NCBI RefSeq assembly: GCF_023051105.1
Contig: NZ_JALKIL010000012.1
Span: 58,187-122,186 of the forward strand
Direction: 5' to 3'
Length of the DNA stretch: 64,000 bases
Source of the DNA: Anaerobiospirillum sp. NML120449
Lineage (GTDB): Bacteria; Pseudomonadota; Gammaproteobacteria; Enterobacterales; Succinivibrionaceae
The notes under the pieces are model-generated. The model saw nothing but the letters and a program-made list of their open reading frames with translations. It did not search any database and had not been told where the DNA came from. Position 1 is the first letter of the stretch. Every line of letters begins with the position of its first letter. The position numbers and the translations under genes are program-made. Positions 29,424 through 39,453 of this stretch are shown piece by piece.

Positions 29424-30383
29424 TTACTCTCCGGTGCCAAGACGCTGGGCAACACGCAACGTAGCGCTGCGGGAACGGACATTGGCTTCAAGCTCATCAT
29501 CTGATGCACGTATGGCTCCGCCAACAAGATCCAGGGTGGCTGTTTCCCGCCTTATTCTGTCCAGCTCCTCACTGGTCAGAGGAACAACTGACGGGATTTG
29601 CCGTCCCCGGCTGCTCTCTCTGAAGAAATTCTTTACTATGCGATCCTCAAGGGAGTGGAAGGAGATGACACACAGCCGTCCCTGAGGAGCAAGCACGCTT
29701 ACAGCAGATTCAAGCGCGGTATTGAGCTCATCGAGCTCTCCGTTTACCTCGATACGCAGGGCCTGGAAGCAGCGGGTGGCCTTATGTTTTGGGCCTGGCT
29801 TGCCAGGAATGGATGCGGCTATCACAGCTGCAAGGTCACGGGTGGTGGTAAATGGTTCACTTTCGCGGCGGCGCACAATGGCTCTTGCTACCTGAGAGGC
29901 AAAACGCTCCTCTCCATATACCTTGAAGATGCGGGCCAGTTCTCTGGCCTCATATTCGGCAACTACAGTACGGGCAGATTTGGCAGCACTCTGGTCCATA
30001 CGCATATCAAGCGGACCGTCGCGATCAAAGGAAAAACCACGGGAGGCATCATCAAGCTGAGGCGAAGAGACGCCAATATCAAGCAGGATACCGTTTACAC
30101 GTCCGACCAGATCAAGATCCTCACAGACCTGTGCCAGCCGGGAAAAAGGAGTGTGGACAATGGTAAAGCGGCTGTCTTCTTTCTCAAGCTCGTGACCAGC
30201 CTCAACAGCAGTGAGATCACGGTCAAGGCCGATAAGACGGCCCTCAGGGCCCAGAAGACTGAGGATTTTGCGTGAATGTCCGCCCCGGCCGAAGGTGCCG
30301 TCAATATAGACGCCATCAGCCTGGATGTTTAATCCATCCATACACTCATTGAGCAGTACAGGAATATGGGACAGAGTTGCCAT
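29424..30383 (-). CDS. rsmH: 16S rRNA (cytosine(1402)-N(4))-methyltransferase RsmH
   Basis: S-adenosylmethionine-dependent methyltransferase of C1402 in the ribosomal P site (formerly MraW). It has 319 residues from ATG 30383; AAGGA stands 8 nt upstream (a TTG one codon earlier is possible). Motifs: HIPVLLNECMDGLNI, YIDGTFGRGGHSRKIL (SAM binding), GILLDIGVSSPQLDDASRGFSF, GPLDMRMD, YGEERFASQVARAIV, TRCFQALRIEVNGEL and VISFHSLEDRIVKNFF. It is first in the dcw series. mraZ, which normally precedes it, is not found in the 2.7 kb upstream. Confidence 0.97.
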   Translation of the reverse strand: MATLSHIPVLLNECMDGLNIQADGVYIDGTFGRGGHSRKILSLLGPEGRLIGLDRDLTAVEAGHELEKEDSRFTIVHTPFSRLAQVCEDLDLVGRVNGILLDIGVSSPQLDDASRGFSFDRDGPLDMRMDQSAAKSARTVVAEYEARELARIFKVYGEERFASQVARAIVRRRESEPFTTTRDLAAVIAASIPGKPGPKHKATRCFQALRIEVNGELDELNTALESAVSVLAPQGRLCVISFHSLEDRIVKNFFRESSRGRQIPSVVPLTSEELDRIRRETATLDLVGGAIRASDDELEANVRSRSATLRVAQRLGTGE

Positions 30384-30780
30384 CAATTAATCCTTGGGTG
30401 GGCTGCCATTGCCTCAGCGACGAAACTGCATCACAAAGCAGTTCGTAGAGCGCATTTGATTAAGAGTCTGAAAACCGAAGTGAAAAGATGATCAGGTGAG
30501 GATATAACTGTGGGCGGCTGCAACCGCCTGTTATGAGGAAGACCGGACCTGTGAAGATGCTCAGATACGCCACTTTCAGGTATGGCTGTCTGTAAAAGGT
30601 GCCAGAGAATAATATGAATACAGTTGTAAGGACGCTGCCTGTTTTGTAACGCATGTCAGCATATGCCGCATGTCAGCGTATACCACCAGTCTCAGTACTT
30701 GAGATCCAGAAGCCTGAGCTCACTGGCGTGTCCGCCACGCAGGACATTCATGTCGCAGGCCCGATGCCACGGGCAGAACG

Positions 30781-30822
30781 CCGCAGGCGTTGTGCCACAG
30801 GCGTTGTGCCGCAGGCGCGATG
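30781..30822. repeat. 14-bp tandem repeat
   Basis: Three copies of CC(G/A)CAGGCG(T/C)(T/G)(G/A)TG, followed by a partial fourth. Confidence 0.7.
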
Positions 30823-32341
30823 CCGCAGGGCTGTCATGCCATGCAAACAGAATAATTGCGTCAGTCCTGAATAATGCCTTACACACAAAGACTGTTATCC
30901 CCGCCGCCTTATATATTATATAAAGGCAGCCAGCATGCAGCAGCTAAATACTCCTGATTTATGGAAATACTCCAAAACTGCTTCCTTTGTCTGCAGCATC
31001 AGTAAACAGGACAATATCAAAACCAGAGGGCACTGCAGATGCACATGCTGTATAAGGTGCAGCCATCAGAGCCTTGGCCAGTTATGACATTGATAGTTAA
31101 CTGGAACCACATTACCGGCTTGTCCCTGCAGGGCAAGCTCAGTCTGGACAGCGGACAGTGCGCCGCTCTTCCCGCAGCTGCCGCCATGGTTTACAAAACA
31201 TTTTAAACCACAACTGCCGCCACGTGTCCTGCCATGAAGTGTACGTTTACCGTAAGAGCATAAAAAAGTGAACTGCCCCACTGCAAACGTCTCTCCTGGT
31301 CATTACAGTTTCTCTAAAACCGGTTGCACGCCGGATACAAAAGGTACTTTATTCCAGAGGAAAACTGTTTTGTGCGCCTGCTGCTGTCGCTTTTTCTTTA
31401 AATATGAAAAGCTTTACATGCAAACGATACTTTTACCTGGCATTCTAAATTATTACGGCCAGGAACTCAAATTTGACAGTATCCAAACATGAAGAAAATG
31501 GGCTTTGCTCTGTAAGATCTTCCAGCTAAAAAGTGATTATTTCCTAATAAACCTGTTATTTTTATGGCACAGCGGCCATCATGACAGGATCTGTGAAAAT
31601 AAATCAGACAAAGATCCTGGCAATTCCCAGATGTCAAATTTCAGACAGCAACCTGGCATGTCCCTGTTAAACTGGCTGCCTGCTGCCAGAAATAACAGGA
31701 ACCAACCCGGTCTTTAGACCGGCCCCTTGCCAGGTTTTTATCAATGTCTAATATTCCTGGCTATTTATTCTATTTCTGGGCTGCAGATCAACTTTCAGCC
31801 CGCATCTGTGCGCTCCGCAGCGGTGCAAAACCCCGGCAATTACCCCATAGACATTTACTCATTTCTATCACCAAAAGTACCAGATCCCGGAAAATACAGC
31901 TTGTTACATTCCCATAATTTTTCCGGAAATATGAAGATCAGCCCCACCATAAACCCAAAATAATTTTGCCAGGCCCTGCCAGGAACGGCCGGGCATTGAC
32001 ACCCGTCAAACCGCCGCAAAACCTCTCATAGCGACCAGCCTCACGCCTGGCCGCCCCCACCACCAGAACCACGCATCCCTAGCCACCACAGGCGCGCGCT
32101 GCCGCACGCCCTTACCCTTAATTTGCTCCAGGCTGGCAAGGCGGGCAGCCGGAGCAGCTGCTGCACGGCCCCTGCCGCCCAGCTCAAGCCATTGCAGCAC
32201 CGGCTGTATCAGGCGCACAGCCGTTTGCTCACGGCCAATTTACCGCTCCTGAAAAGTTCTTATGAAAAGCTTTAGAACGCGTCCTTAAAAGCACATGGCT
32301 GTCTTGCGGCTTCATAACATTCCTGCTGCAGCTGCGGAAAA

Positions 32342-32410
32342 CACAGCGATGCGGCTGCGGGGAGCACAGCAATGCGGCCGCTGATAACACAGCAATACGG
32401 CCGCGCGGAA
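32342..32410. repeat. 23-bp tandem repeat
   Basis: Three diverged copies beginning CACAGC(G/A)AT(G/A)CGGC at 32342, 32365 and 32388. Confidence 0.65.
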
Positions 32411-32974
32411 TGCTGCAAGTAAGGTTGCCAGAGATTACGCCAGGAGAAGCAATCTTTGCTGAGCACTGATTATTTGAGCTGTGCACAGCTGCGTTGAACA
32501 CAGTGTTATGGTGATGATAAGACTGCATTCAGCTATGAAAACTGGCTCAGAGGTGCTTAATTGCGGCCGGCTGAAGTAAGGTGCAGTGATGATTGAAACT
32601 TCGTGCTGCGGCTCTTCGCATAGCTATGTGCTGTGCCTGACAGGCTCTCATAGAAATGGGCTTGCAGGTGCCATGTAAGGGAGGGAGGGCTTAACTGTGA
32701 TGTGGTGGCGCTGCAGGTGGGTTTTGGTGACCATGGTGCGGGATGGGCAGGACGTGTTGTCCCTGGTTTTAGAGCGCGCTTCCTGGTGGGTTTAGATCAC
32801 GTCGCCAGTCTGGCCTCCAGCGCGTCTCCTGGTGGGGATGGAGCGCATTGGCTGCGGGTTTTGGGTCACGCTGGTGAGAGTTCTGGAGTGCGTTGGATGA
32901 GGATTTGAGAGCGAGTCTTTAATGTATTGACAGCTGTCAAAACAAACTCCTGGTAGCTGTGCGACGGACATAAG

Positions 32975-33002
32975 AAAGGGGCAGCCTTTGGGCTGCCCCT
33001 TT
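32975..33002 (-). terminator. Terminator of the dppA-like gene
   Basis: AAAGGGGCAGCC, loop of four, GGCTGCCCCTTT: a perfect 12-bp stem about 80 nt past the stop at 33083. On the minus strand it is followed by CTTATG, so the U-tract is short. Confidence 0.75.
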
Positions 33003-33082
33003 CGGGCGACGGAGAAATGAATAATTTCTTTGCGCCTTTGTAAAGATTTTTTGCGTTAACTACGCATCAAAGATGCTTTACA

Positions 33083-34651
33083 TTATTTCTTAACTTCTTT
33101 GGTGACCTGGTCGAAGAAGTTCAGACCGATTGGGTGGGTGAACTTGCCGTTGATTCCAGGACGGTAGGCAGCCAGGGTCTTGGCGTGGGAGATAGGCAGA
33201 ACACCCACGTCCTCAGCAAGAATAGCCTCGGCCTTCTGGTATAAGGCAACACGCTCTGGACCATCAGGTACGTGGGTAGCCTTCTTGATGATCTCGATGA
33301 ATTCCTTGTTCAGCCATAAGCCCTGGTTGGAGATTGGGTCTTCGGCAGCCAGGATGTTGATGAAGTTGTCTGGATCACCGTTGTCACCGATCCAGCCGAC
33401 GAAGGTGAGATCCCACTTGTCAGTTAAGAGCTTGCTCTTGAAAGTAGACCAGTCGTAAACATCGATGGTGGCCTTAACACCGGCCTTGCTTAAGTAAGCC
33501 TGAACAGCCTCAGCCAGAACCTGACCGCCTACTGTGTTGTAGTAACGGGCATTGGAGTAGGTAAGGATACGGATTTCCTTAACACCCTTGGCAGCCAGAG
33601 TCTTCTTTGCAGCCTCGAGATCAAAGCCTACAGCCTTTACCTCAGGATCATAACCGGCCATAAAGGTTGGGAAGAATGATGGAGCGTGGGTAGCATAACC
33701 CTTGTACAGGGACTTTACCATTTCAGGAACGTTGATAGCCTGAGCCAGAGCCTTACGAACCTCACGGTCAGCGGTAACGTAACCGTCACGGCAGTTGTAA
33801 ACCATGTAGTTTACGTTGTTACCCTCGGCCTCAAATACCTTGGAGCCGCCCTGCTTGATCTGATCGATAACGTTGGCATCGATACCGTTGATGATGTCAA
33901 CTTCGCCATTGTTCAGAGCTACTACACGGGCAGAAGTTTCCTTCATGATCTTGTAGATAACGTTCTGAACAGCTGGCTTCTTGCCCCAGTAGTCTTCGTT
34001 GGTGGTCAGAATCAGCTGCTGACCCTTGTCCCAGGCAACCAGCTTGTAAGGACCGGTACCAACTGGATTCTCCATAACATTGTTGTTGTGCTTCTTAAGA
34101 GCTGTTGGAGAAACGATTGGAGCGGCAAAGCACATGGCCATGTTGCGCAGGAATGGAGTGGAGCTTTCCTTTAACTTGATCTCGATGGTGTAGTCATCGA
34201 TAACCTTAACAGTATCTACGCCACCAAATACCAGTGGAGCATAGGACATCTTAGGAACCAGGTTCTCTGGCATCTGACGGACAATGTTGAACTTTACAGC
34301 CTCAGCATTGAATGGGGTGCCGTCGTGGAACTTGACGCCCTGACGGAGCTTGAAGGTGTAGGTCAGACCATCATCGCTGATAGTCCAGCTCTCAGCAAGA
34401 CTTGGCTCGATCTCGGTATTGTCGGCCTTGAACTTTAACAGGGACTCATACAGATTGCAGTTGATGTTGCCAGAGTCATTGTCATCTACCAGAGCTGGGT
34501 CCAGGCCTAATGGCTCGGTGGAGGTAGCGTAGAAAAGATTGTCCTGTGGCTTGCGGGACATTGGAGCACCATTGGCTACGGAAGCAATGGTTCCGGCTGC
34601 GAACACGACTGACATGGCAGCAGCAAGTAAGGTCTTGGTTGAGAACTTCAT
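33083..34651 (-). CDS. dppA: Periplasmic peptide-binding protein, DppA/OppA family (SBP_bac_5)
   Basis: Extracytoplasmic solute-binding protein for a peptide ABC importer. The start at 34651 (MKFSTKTLLAAAMSVVFAAG) gives 522 residues and a clean signal peptide ending near SVANGA. Family landmarks: FYATSTEPLGLDPALVDDNDSGNINCNLYESLL, PSLAESWTISDDGLTYTFKLRQ, VKFHDGTPFNAEAVKF, NPVGTGPYKLVAWDKG, VALNNGEVDIINGID, VRKALAQAINVPEMV and WDLTFVGWIGDNGDPDNF. Dipeptide binders carry such a C-terminal segment with DNGDPDNF, so DppA-like is more likely than OppA. It is monocistronic, with its own terminator; the matching permease and ATPases are probably the operon at 57.2-61.2 kb. Confidence 0.88.
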   Translation of the reverse strand: MKFSTKTLLAAAMSVVFAAGTIASVANGAPMSRKPQDNLFYATSTEPLGLDPALVDDNDSGNINCNLYESLLKFKADNTEIEPSLAESWTISDDGLTYTFKLRQGVKFHDGTPFNAEAVKFNIVRQMPENLVPKMSYAPLVFGGVDTVKVIDDYTIEIKLKESSTPFLRNMAMCFAAPIVSPTALKKHNNNVMENPVGTGPYKLVAWDKGQQLILTTNEDYWGKKPAVQNVIYKIMKETSARVVALNNGEVDIINGIDANVIDQIKQGGSKVFEAEGNNVNYMVYNCRDGYVTADREVRKALAQAINVPEMVKSLYKGYATHAPSFFPTFMAGYDPEVKAVGFDLEAAKKTLAAKGVKEIRILTYSNARYYNTVGGQVLAEAVQAYLSKAGVKATIDVYDWSTFKSKLLTDKWDLTFVGWIGDNGDPDNFINILAAEDPISNQGLWLNKEFIEIIKKATHVPDGPERVALYQKAEAILAEDVGVLPISHAKTLAAYRPGINGKFTHPIGLNFFDQVTKEVKK

Positions 34652-34751
34652 AAACTTAAAAACCTGTGAATTGCCAGATAAAGGCTGACACAATAAAACG
34701 TCACCTCAGGCAGCATGTGACACTGCATCAGGCAGCGCCTGGTTATGCATG

Positions 34752-34830
34752 CTAAAGCTCAGGTTTGCAGCAGTACCTCTGAAGAATAAAAGAAGTTCCA
34801 CAGCGTCCCGGCCAAAAGCCTGAGCTTTAG
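34752..34830. repeat. Inverted repeat in the dppA upstream region
   Basis: CTAAAGCTCAGG at 34752-34763 and its exact complement at 34819-34830, 55 nt apart, 100-180 nt upstream of the dppA-like start. The flanking bases (TTTGC versus CAAAAG) extend the match imperfectly. Confidence 0.7.
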
Positions 34831-35815
34831 CCTGCACCTTGCCAGCAAAAGCCCCGCCTTTACAAATCAGAAGCATTCCCGGACGGGGATGCCCTCCTGT
34901 AAAGAAAGGATTTGCCTGACTGACAGCTATCTGAGAAGATATGTCGATAACTGCAAAATCTGCCTAATTTTCAGTTATGGCCGCCAAAATATCAAGCCGG
35001 GCACCAAATCTTGAAATGCAGGTCTCACAAATTTCAGATTATTTGACTGAATATCCGTTTTTTACCCCGTCAATTCCCTTTTTTAGTGCACATATAGAGC
35101 AAACTGCATGTTCTATGCGGTTTATTCCTGCACCACAAAAGCCATCCCCTGCCTCCATACGGCGCAGCCCCACCCCAAAAGTACTAATTCCCCCGGCCCA
35201 CAGACTACAGCCATGCATCGTCCTCAGCCGCCGCTGCATTGGCACGCCCTCACGGCCTGCGCCCATGGCGGCAGCAGCTGCCGCTCTTGACTGCTGCAGC
35301 TCTTGCCTGCCTTGCTATGCCCCAATAACTGTAGCCTTAGATACGACCCTGCTATGAATATGACGTCGCAACTGGCGTTATGGTGTTCCGGGACCTTGCC
35401 CTGACATGGCCAGGGGACCTGTCCAGGCCGAGGCTGTATGCAAGCTCTGGGGCAGCTCCTGGCGGATCCAGTTGCCAGGTCCTGGCAAGGCTTTGGGCGC
35501 TGCAATCGGTGAGCTCAGGGAGGTGGCCGGGTGCGTGAGCTGGGGAGTCGGCGCGTGCGTCAGCACAGGCGGGGGCCTGGCATAAGCGCGTGCGTCAGTG
35601 TGGGCGTCAGCGTGGGGGTGGTGATTTACTGGTGAGAGTGGCGGCGTGGGGCATGGCGCTGGTGCCTAGATGAGTTTTCTTTTAGTAGAGGCGAGAGTTT
35701 GTTGGCAGAAATTTTCATTTTGCCCCTGGTGAAAATGGTCTGTTTATGCGTGTTTGCGCCTTGATTAGGTCACTTTTAGCAAGATTGGAAATTTTGCTAA
35801 GTGTTTTCTAAGCAT

Positions 35816-35843
35816 GGAACACTAATATGAATTTGTGCTCTAC
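35816..35843 (+). promoter_or_regulatory. Possible sigma-E type promoter upstream of degQ
   Basis: GGAACAC, 16 bp, TCTAC resembles the envelope-stress consensus GGAACTT-N16-TCTGA. It is about 490 bp from the degQ start, which makes it doubtful. Confidence 0.25.
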
Positions 35844-36336
35844 ATCACAGACTGCAGCTGAGGTTAAGCCCGGGCAGCCTCTGAGTACAGCGCCACATGC
35901 TTATATTTCAGATAGACAGTTATTTTTAATTTACCGTGGAGGCACCACAAGTCGCTTCAGGTACAGGGAAAAATAAAGAGCTCTGATTAGTAGCCTTAGA
36001 GGGTACTCCCAGGGACCAATTGGGCAAACTGAATTTCTGACTGAACTTGCTCTCAAAGGCTACCAACCACAGCTCTTATTTCAATACCCGGCCCACGCAT
36101 TTATCTGTCCCGGCCAGCTCAGCAAAGCCTGTCAGACCCCCATGGCCTTGCTGATGGATACCAGGCAGGATAACAGGGATGGTCTTTTGGGACCAGCCGG
36201 GCTGACAGCCACCAGGGGTGAAGTCCTGGCAGCTGCGGTCCGGGATAATGTCAGCCCGGGGGCTGACAGATGCCGGGAGTCTTCAAAACCTCAGTATTTG
36301 TGGACAAACCACCAGCGACCAAAGGTGATTACTTAT

Positions 36337-37731
36337 ATGAAGAATTTAAAGCGTTCTGCCGCCGCCATCGCTCTGGCAGGTCTTACCATTTTCTCCTCTT
36401 CTTTTGTATCCGGCGCCATGGCCGCTGATGCCCGTCCGCTGATTCAGGCAATGCAGAACAGCGAGGGTGAGCCTACCCTGGCTCCTATGCTCAAGAATGT
36501 AATCCCTGCTGTGGTCAACATTTCCGTAAAGGGCACCAAGGAAGTCTCCAACAACATGCTCTTCAACATTCCTGAAGAGTTCCGCTTCATGTTCCCTCAG
36601 CTCAATCAGCCTAACCGTCAGCGTGAGTTCCGCGCCCTTGGTTCCGGCGTAATCATTGATGCCAAAGAGGGCTATATCGTAACCAATCACCACGTGGTTG
36701 AGGACGCTTCCTCCATTCGTATCGCCCTGTCTGACGGCCGTGAGTATGAGGCCACCAAGATTGGCTCTGACCCTCACACCGACCTTGCCCTGCTCAAGCT
36801 CAAGGAATTTGACAATCTGACCGCTCTGCCATTTAACAGCCGCGAGCAGATGGACGTAGGTGACTTCGTAGTTGCTATCGGCAATCCTTTTGGCCTTGGT
36901 CAGACTGTAACCTCGGGCATTATCTCAGCCCTGGGCCGTACCGGTCTTAACATCGAGAATATTGAAAACTTCATCCAGACTGATGCTGCCATTAACTCCG
37001 GTAACTCCGGTGGTGCTCTGGTCAACCTGCGCGGCGAGCTGGTCGGTATCAACACCGCCATTCTCGGTCCTAACGGCGGCAACATCGGTATCGGCTTTGC
37101 CATTCCTGTAGACATGGTCAAGACCGTGGTCAAGCAGTTAAAGGAATTTGGTGAAGTACGCCGTGGCACCCTTGGTGTAGCCGGTTCTGAGCTCACCCCT
37201 GACCTTGCTGAAAACTTCGGCTACAAGGGCAAGGCCGGTGCCTTCGTCAATGAGGTTACCCCAGGCGGCGCCGCTGAAAAGGCCGGCATCAGGCCAGGTG
37301 ACATCATCACCTCTATAAATGGCAAGAATATCAAGTCCTTTGGCGAGTTACGTGCCATCATCGCTACCCTCGGTTCCGGTGCTGATGCAAAGATCGGTAT
37401 CTTCCGTGACGGCAAGAACCTCACTGTCAACGCTACCCTGACCGAACCGGACACCTTAAGCGGCAGCGACGCAGGTCAGCTCTCTGATGTGCTCGAGGGC
37501 GCCACCCTGACCAATAACGACGGCGGCGGTGTGCTGGTATCAGCTGTAGCTCCAAGATCCCGTGCCTTTGCCGTAGGTCTGCGTGAGGGTGACGTTATCA
37601 CCACTGTAAACCGCGACAACGTCAAGGATCTCAGCGACCTCAAGAACAAGATGAGCAAGAGCAAGTCAGGCGCCACTGCCTTACGTATTCAGCGTGGCAG
37701 CAGTGTTCTGTACCTGACCATCCGTCACTAA
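36337..37731 (+). CDS. degQ: Periplasmic serine endoprotease DegQ/DegP (HtrA family)
   Basis: Periplasmic protease-chaperone that degrades misfolded envelope proteins. The start at 36337 (MKNLKRSAAAIALAG) has AAGGTGA upstream and gives 464 residues, within the DegQ/DegP range; the longer frame to 36142 adds nothing family-like. The signal peptide ends near GAMA-ADA. The trypsin-like domain has the triad H119 (VTNHHVV), D149 (PHTDLALL) and S224 (NSGNSGGAL). Two PDZ domains follow, near 255-345 and 375-460. The missing long Q-rich linker favours DegQ over DegP. A terminator separates it from degS, which follows on the same strand as in E. coli. Confidence 0.93.
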   Translation: MKNLKRSAAAIALAGLTIFSSSFVSGAMAADARPLIQAMQNSEGEPTLAPMLKNVIPAVVNISVKGTKEVSNNMLFNIPEEFRFMFPQLNQPNRQREFRALGSGVIIDAKEGYIVTNHHVVEDASSIRIALSDGREYEATKIGSDPHTDLALLKLKEFDNLTALPFNSREQMDVGDFVVAIGNPFGLGQTVTSGIISALGRTGLNIENIENFIQTDAAINSGNSGGALVNLRGELVGINTAILGPNGGNIGIGFAIPVDMVKTVVKQLKEFGEVRRGTLGVAGSELTPDLAENFGYKGKAGAFVNEVTPGGAAEKAGIRPGDIITSINGKNIKSFGELRAIIATLGSGADAKIGIFRDGKNLTVNATLTEPDTLSGSDAGQLSDVLEGATLTNNDGGGVLVSAVAPRSRAFAVGLREGDVITTVNRDNVKDLSDLKNKMSKSKSGATALRIQRGSSVLYLTIRH

Positions 37732-38148
37732 TCAGGACACTTTCAAATTCTGATCACTCTATAAACAACAATATTTCTCTAAGGGGGCCTCTGGCCCCCT
37801 TTGCTTTTTGTGCCACTCGGGCGCGTCTGCCCATCCGTGCCGGACGGCTGTGCCTGGCAGGCCAGGCTGCATGGCCGGTATGGGGGCCTGGTCAGGGACC
37901 GGCCATAGCCATGTGGCCGGGCATGGCAGCGGCCATGCTGTCGGGCGTGGCAAGGCCGTGACGGAGGTTAAATTTTCGTCAGCAGGGTGCGATGTGTACT
38001 AAAGTTTTTCCCTGGCTTTGCTGATAAAATAAACATGCATGGCCCGAATACGATGTCCGGCCTGCTCACTGCAGTTTTATCCTGTGGCAGCTGCCTGCAG
38101 CTGACCGCTCAGATCCGCATACCTTTCACCAAGCTACCAGGAAGACAT
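37732..38148. other. Spacer between degQ and degS
   Basis: It contains the degQ terminator and, at 38022-38030, TGATAAAAT, an extended -10 that could serve degS. No gene. Confidence 0.4.
37781..37802 (+). terminator. Terminator of degQ
   Basis: AAGGGGGCC, TCT, GGCCCCCTT followed by TGCTTTTTG, 50 nt past the degQ stop. Confidence 0.85.
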
Positions 38149-39270
38149 ATGCCTGACAGAACCAAGTTCTATAAAAAACCGTGGTTTACCATGGCAGCTC
38201 TCCCTGTCGCCATTGGTCTGGTGGCGGCCTTTGTCATTTTGCAGTTCTACCCGCAGCTGGGTGAAAATTTTGGCAAGCGTATCTACTCGTCCAGCAAGGA
38301 AATCCAGAGCTATTCCTATGCTGTAGCACGCTCCAGTCCAAGCGTAGTCAACATCTACGTCTCCCGCCTTAACAGTGACTATACGGGTATGGCCATTGAA
38401 AGCAGCCATATCACTGCTTCAGCATCAGGCGTCATCATGAGCTCTGATGGCTATATTGTCACCAACTACCACGTTATCACCTCTCTTAATGAGCCAAACA
38501 GCGCCGTCTGGGCTCAGACATCTGACGGCAAGCTCCGTCAGGCCTTTATCGTGGGCTTTGATCGCCGTACCGATATTGCCCTGCTCAAAATCAGAGCCCG
38601 CAATCTCAAAACAGCTCATATCAACCCAGGCTATGTCCCTCATGTAGGTGATGTGGTGCTGGCTATAGGCAACCCTAACAATCTTGGTCTTACCGTAACC
38701 CACGGCATCATTTCGGCAACCGCCCGTACCGGATCGGGTCTTCTGACCAGAGAGCTGATGAACATACGAGAGGGCCTGCAGGATCTCATTCAGACTGACG
38801 CCCCTATCAACAGCGGCAACTCAGGCGGAGCCCTGGTCAATACCAATGGCGATCTGGTAGGCATCAATACCGCCTCGTTTAACAGCAGCCGCTACGGCAC
38901 CTACGGCATCAGCTTTGCCATCCCGGCTTCGCTGGTAGTGCGCGTCATGAATGAAATAATGCTCCATGGCCGCGTGATCCGTGGTTACCTGGGCATCAGC
39001 GATGAAAACGACGACCGCGTAGCAGACAACTCAGTCAAAGGAGTACGCGTACGCTATATCGACCCTATGGGCCCGGCTGCCCTGGCCGATATCGAGCTGG
39101 GCGACATTATCCGCAAGGTCGACAACAAGACTATTTCCAACGTACGTGAGCTTATCGACATCATCTCCAGTACCACCCCAGGCACCGTACTCAATCTCAC
39201 CATTGAGCGTCAGGGCCAGCTGCGCGTATCCCCGGTCACCCTGGCAGAAGACAAGCCTAACGTAGAATAG
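38149..39270 (+). CDS. degS: Membrane-anchored serine protease DegS
   Basis: Inner-membrane-anchored periplasmic protease which, in relatives, senses unassembled porins through its PDZ domain and starts the cleavage of RseA that frees sigma-E. ATG 38149 has AGGAAG 6 nt upstream, giving 373 residues (E. coli 355). A single membrane anchor lies at about 14-33. The triad is H108 (VTNYHVI), D142 (RRTDIALL) and S225 (NSGNSGGAL). One PDZ domain covers about 270-365 (GYLGISDENDD, DIELGDIIRKVDN). A single PDZ and an uncleaved anchor distinguish it from DegQ. Confidence 0.93.
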   Translation: MPDRTKFYKKPWFTMAALPVAIGLVAAFVILQFYPQLGENFGKRIYSSSKEIQSYSYAVARSSPSVVNIYVSRLNSDYTGMAIESSHITASASGVIMSSDGYIVTNYHVITSLNEPNSAVWAQTSDGKLRQAFIVGFDRRTDIALLKIRARNLKTAHINPGYVPHVGDVVLAIGNPNNLGLTVTHGIISATARTGSGLLTRELMNIREGLQDLIQTDAPINSGNSGGALVNTNGDLVGINTASFNSSRYGTYGISFAIPASLVVRVMNEIMLHGRVIRGYLGISDENDDRVADNSVKGVRVRYIDPMGPAALADIELGDIIRKVDNKTISNVRELIDIISSTTPGTVLNLTIERQGQLRVSPVTLAEDKPNVE

Positions 39271-39380
39271 CCGCCACATCCCTGGCCCCGCTGCCCTGCT
39301 GCCGGTGCCATGACGCATGGCCCTGCCCTGCAAACCGTAATCATACCGGTCCAGAGCACACTATTGAGCCCCTGGACAGC

Positions 39381-39420
39381 AAAACGCCCGTCCCCTGATC
39401 TTCAGGAGGCGGGCGTTTTT
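39381..39420. terminator. Bidirectional terminator between degS and the lactamase-like gene
   Basis: AAAACGCCCG and CGGGCGTTTTT flank a short loop. U-tracts occur in both directions, serving the convergent genes degS (+) and 39454-41244 (-). Confidence 0.85.
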
Positions 39421-39453
39421 GTTATGGGCGGCTGCAGGCAGCGGCCGGACCGG

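Larger units (their letters stand above)
30384..33082. other. 2.7-kb spacer between dppA and rsmH
   Basis: The largest gap in the minus-strand run. No frame encodes MraZ or any other protein I recognise. It contains a 14-bp repeat (30781-30822), an AT-richer stretch at about 30880-31960, a 23-bp repeat (32342-32410) and the dppA terminator. An inverted repeat, CGAAACTGC..GCAGTTCG (30420-30446), lies just upstream of rsmH. The dcw promoter must be in this region but is not obvious. Confidence 0.45.
34652..36336. other. 1.7-kb divergent spacer between dppA and degQ
   Basis: No gene recognised. The inverted repeat at 34752-34830 and a sigma-E-like element at 35816-35843 are the only signals picked out. 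The 35700-36000 part is AT-rich and promoter-like. Confidence 0.4.

Noticed and set aside
29598..30275. Plus-strand frame of 225 codons
   Set aside because: Antisense to rsmH, no family likeness.
30384..33082. Search for mraZ in its usual place
   Set aside because: No frame with MraZ-like length and motif on either strand; recorded as absent here.
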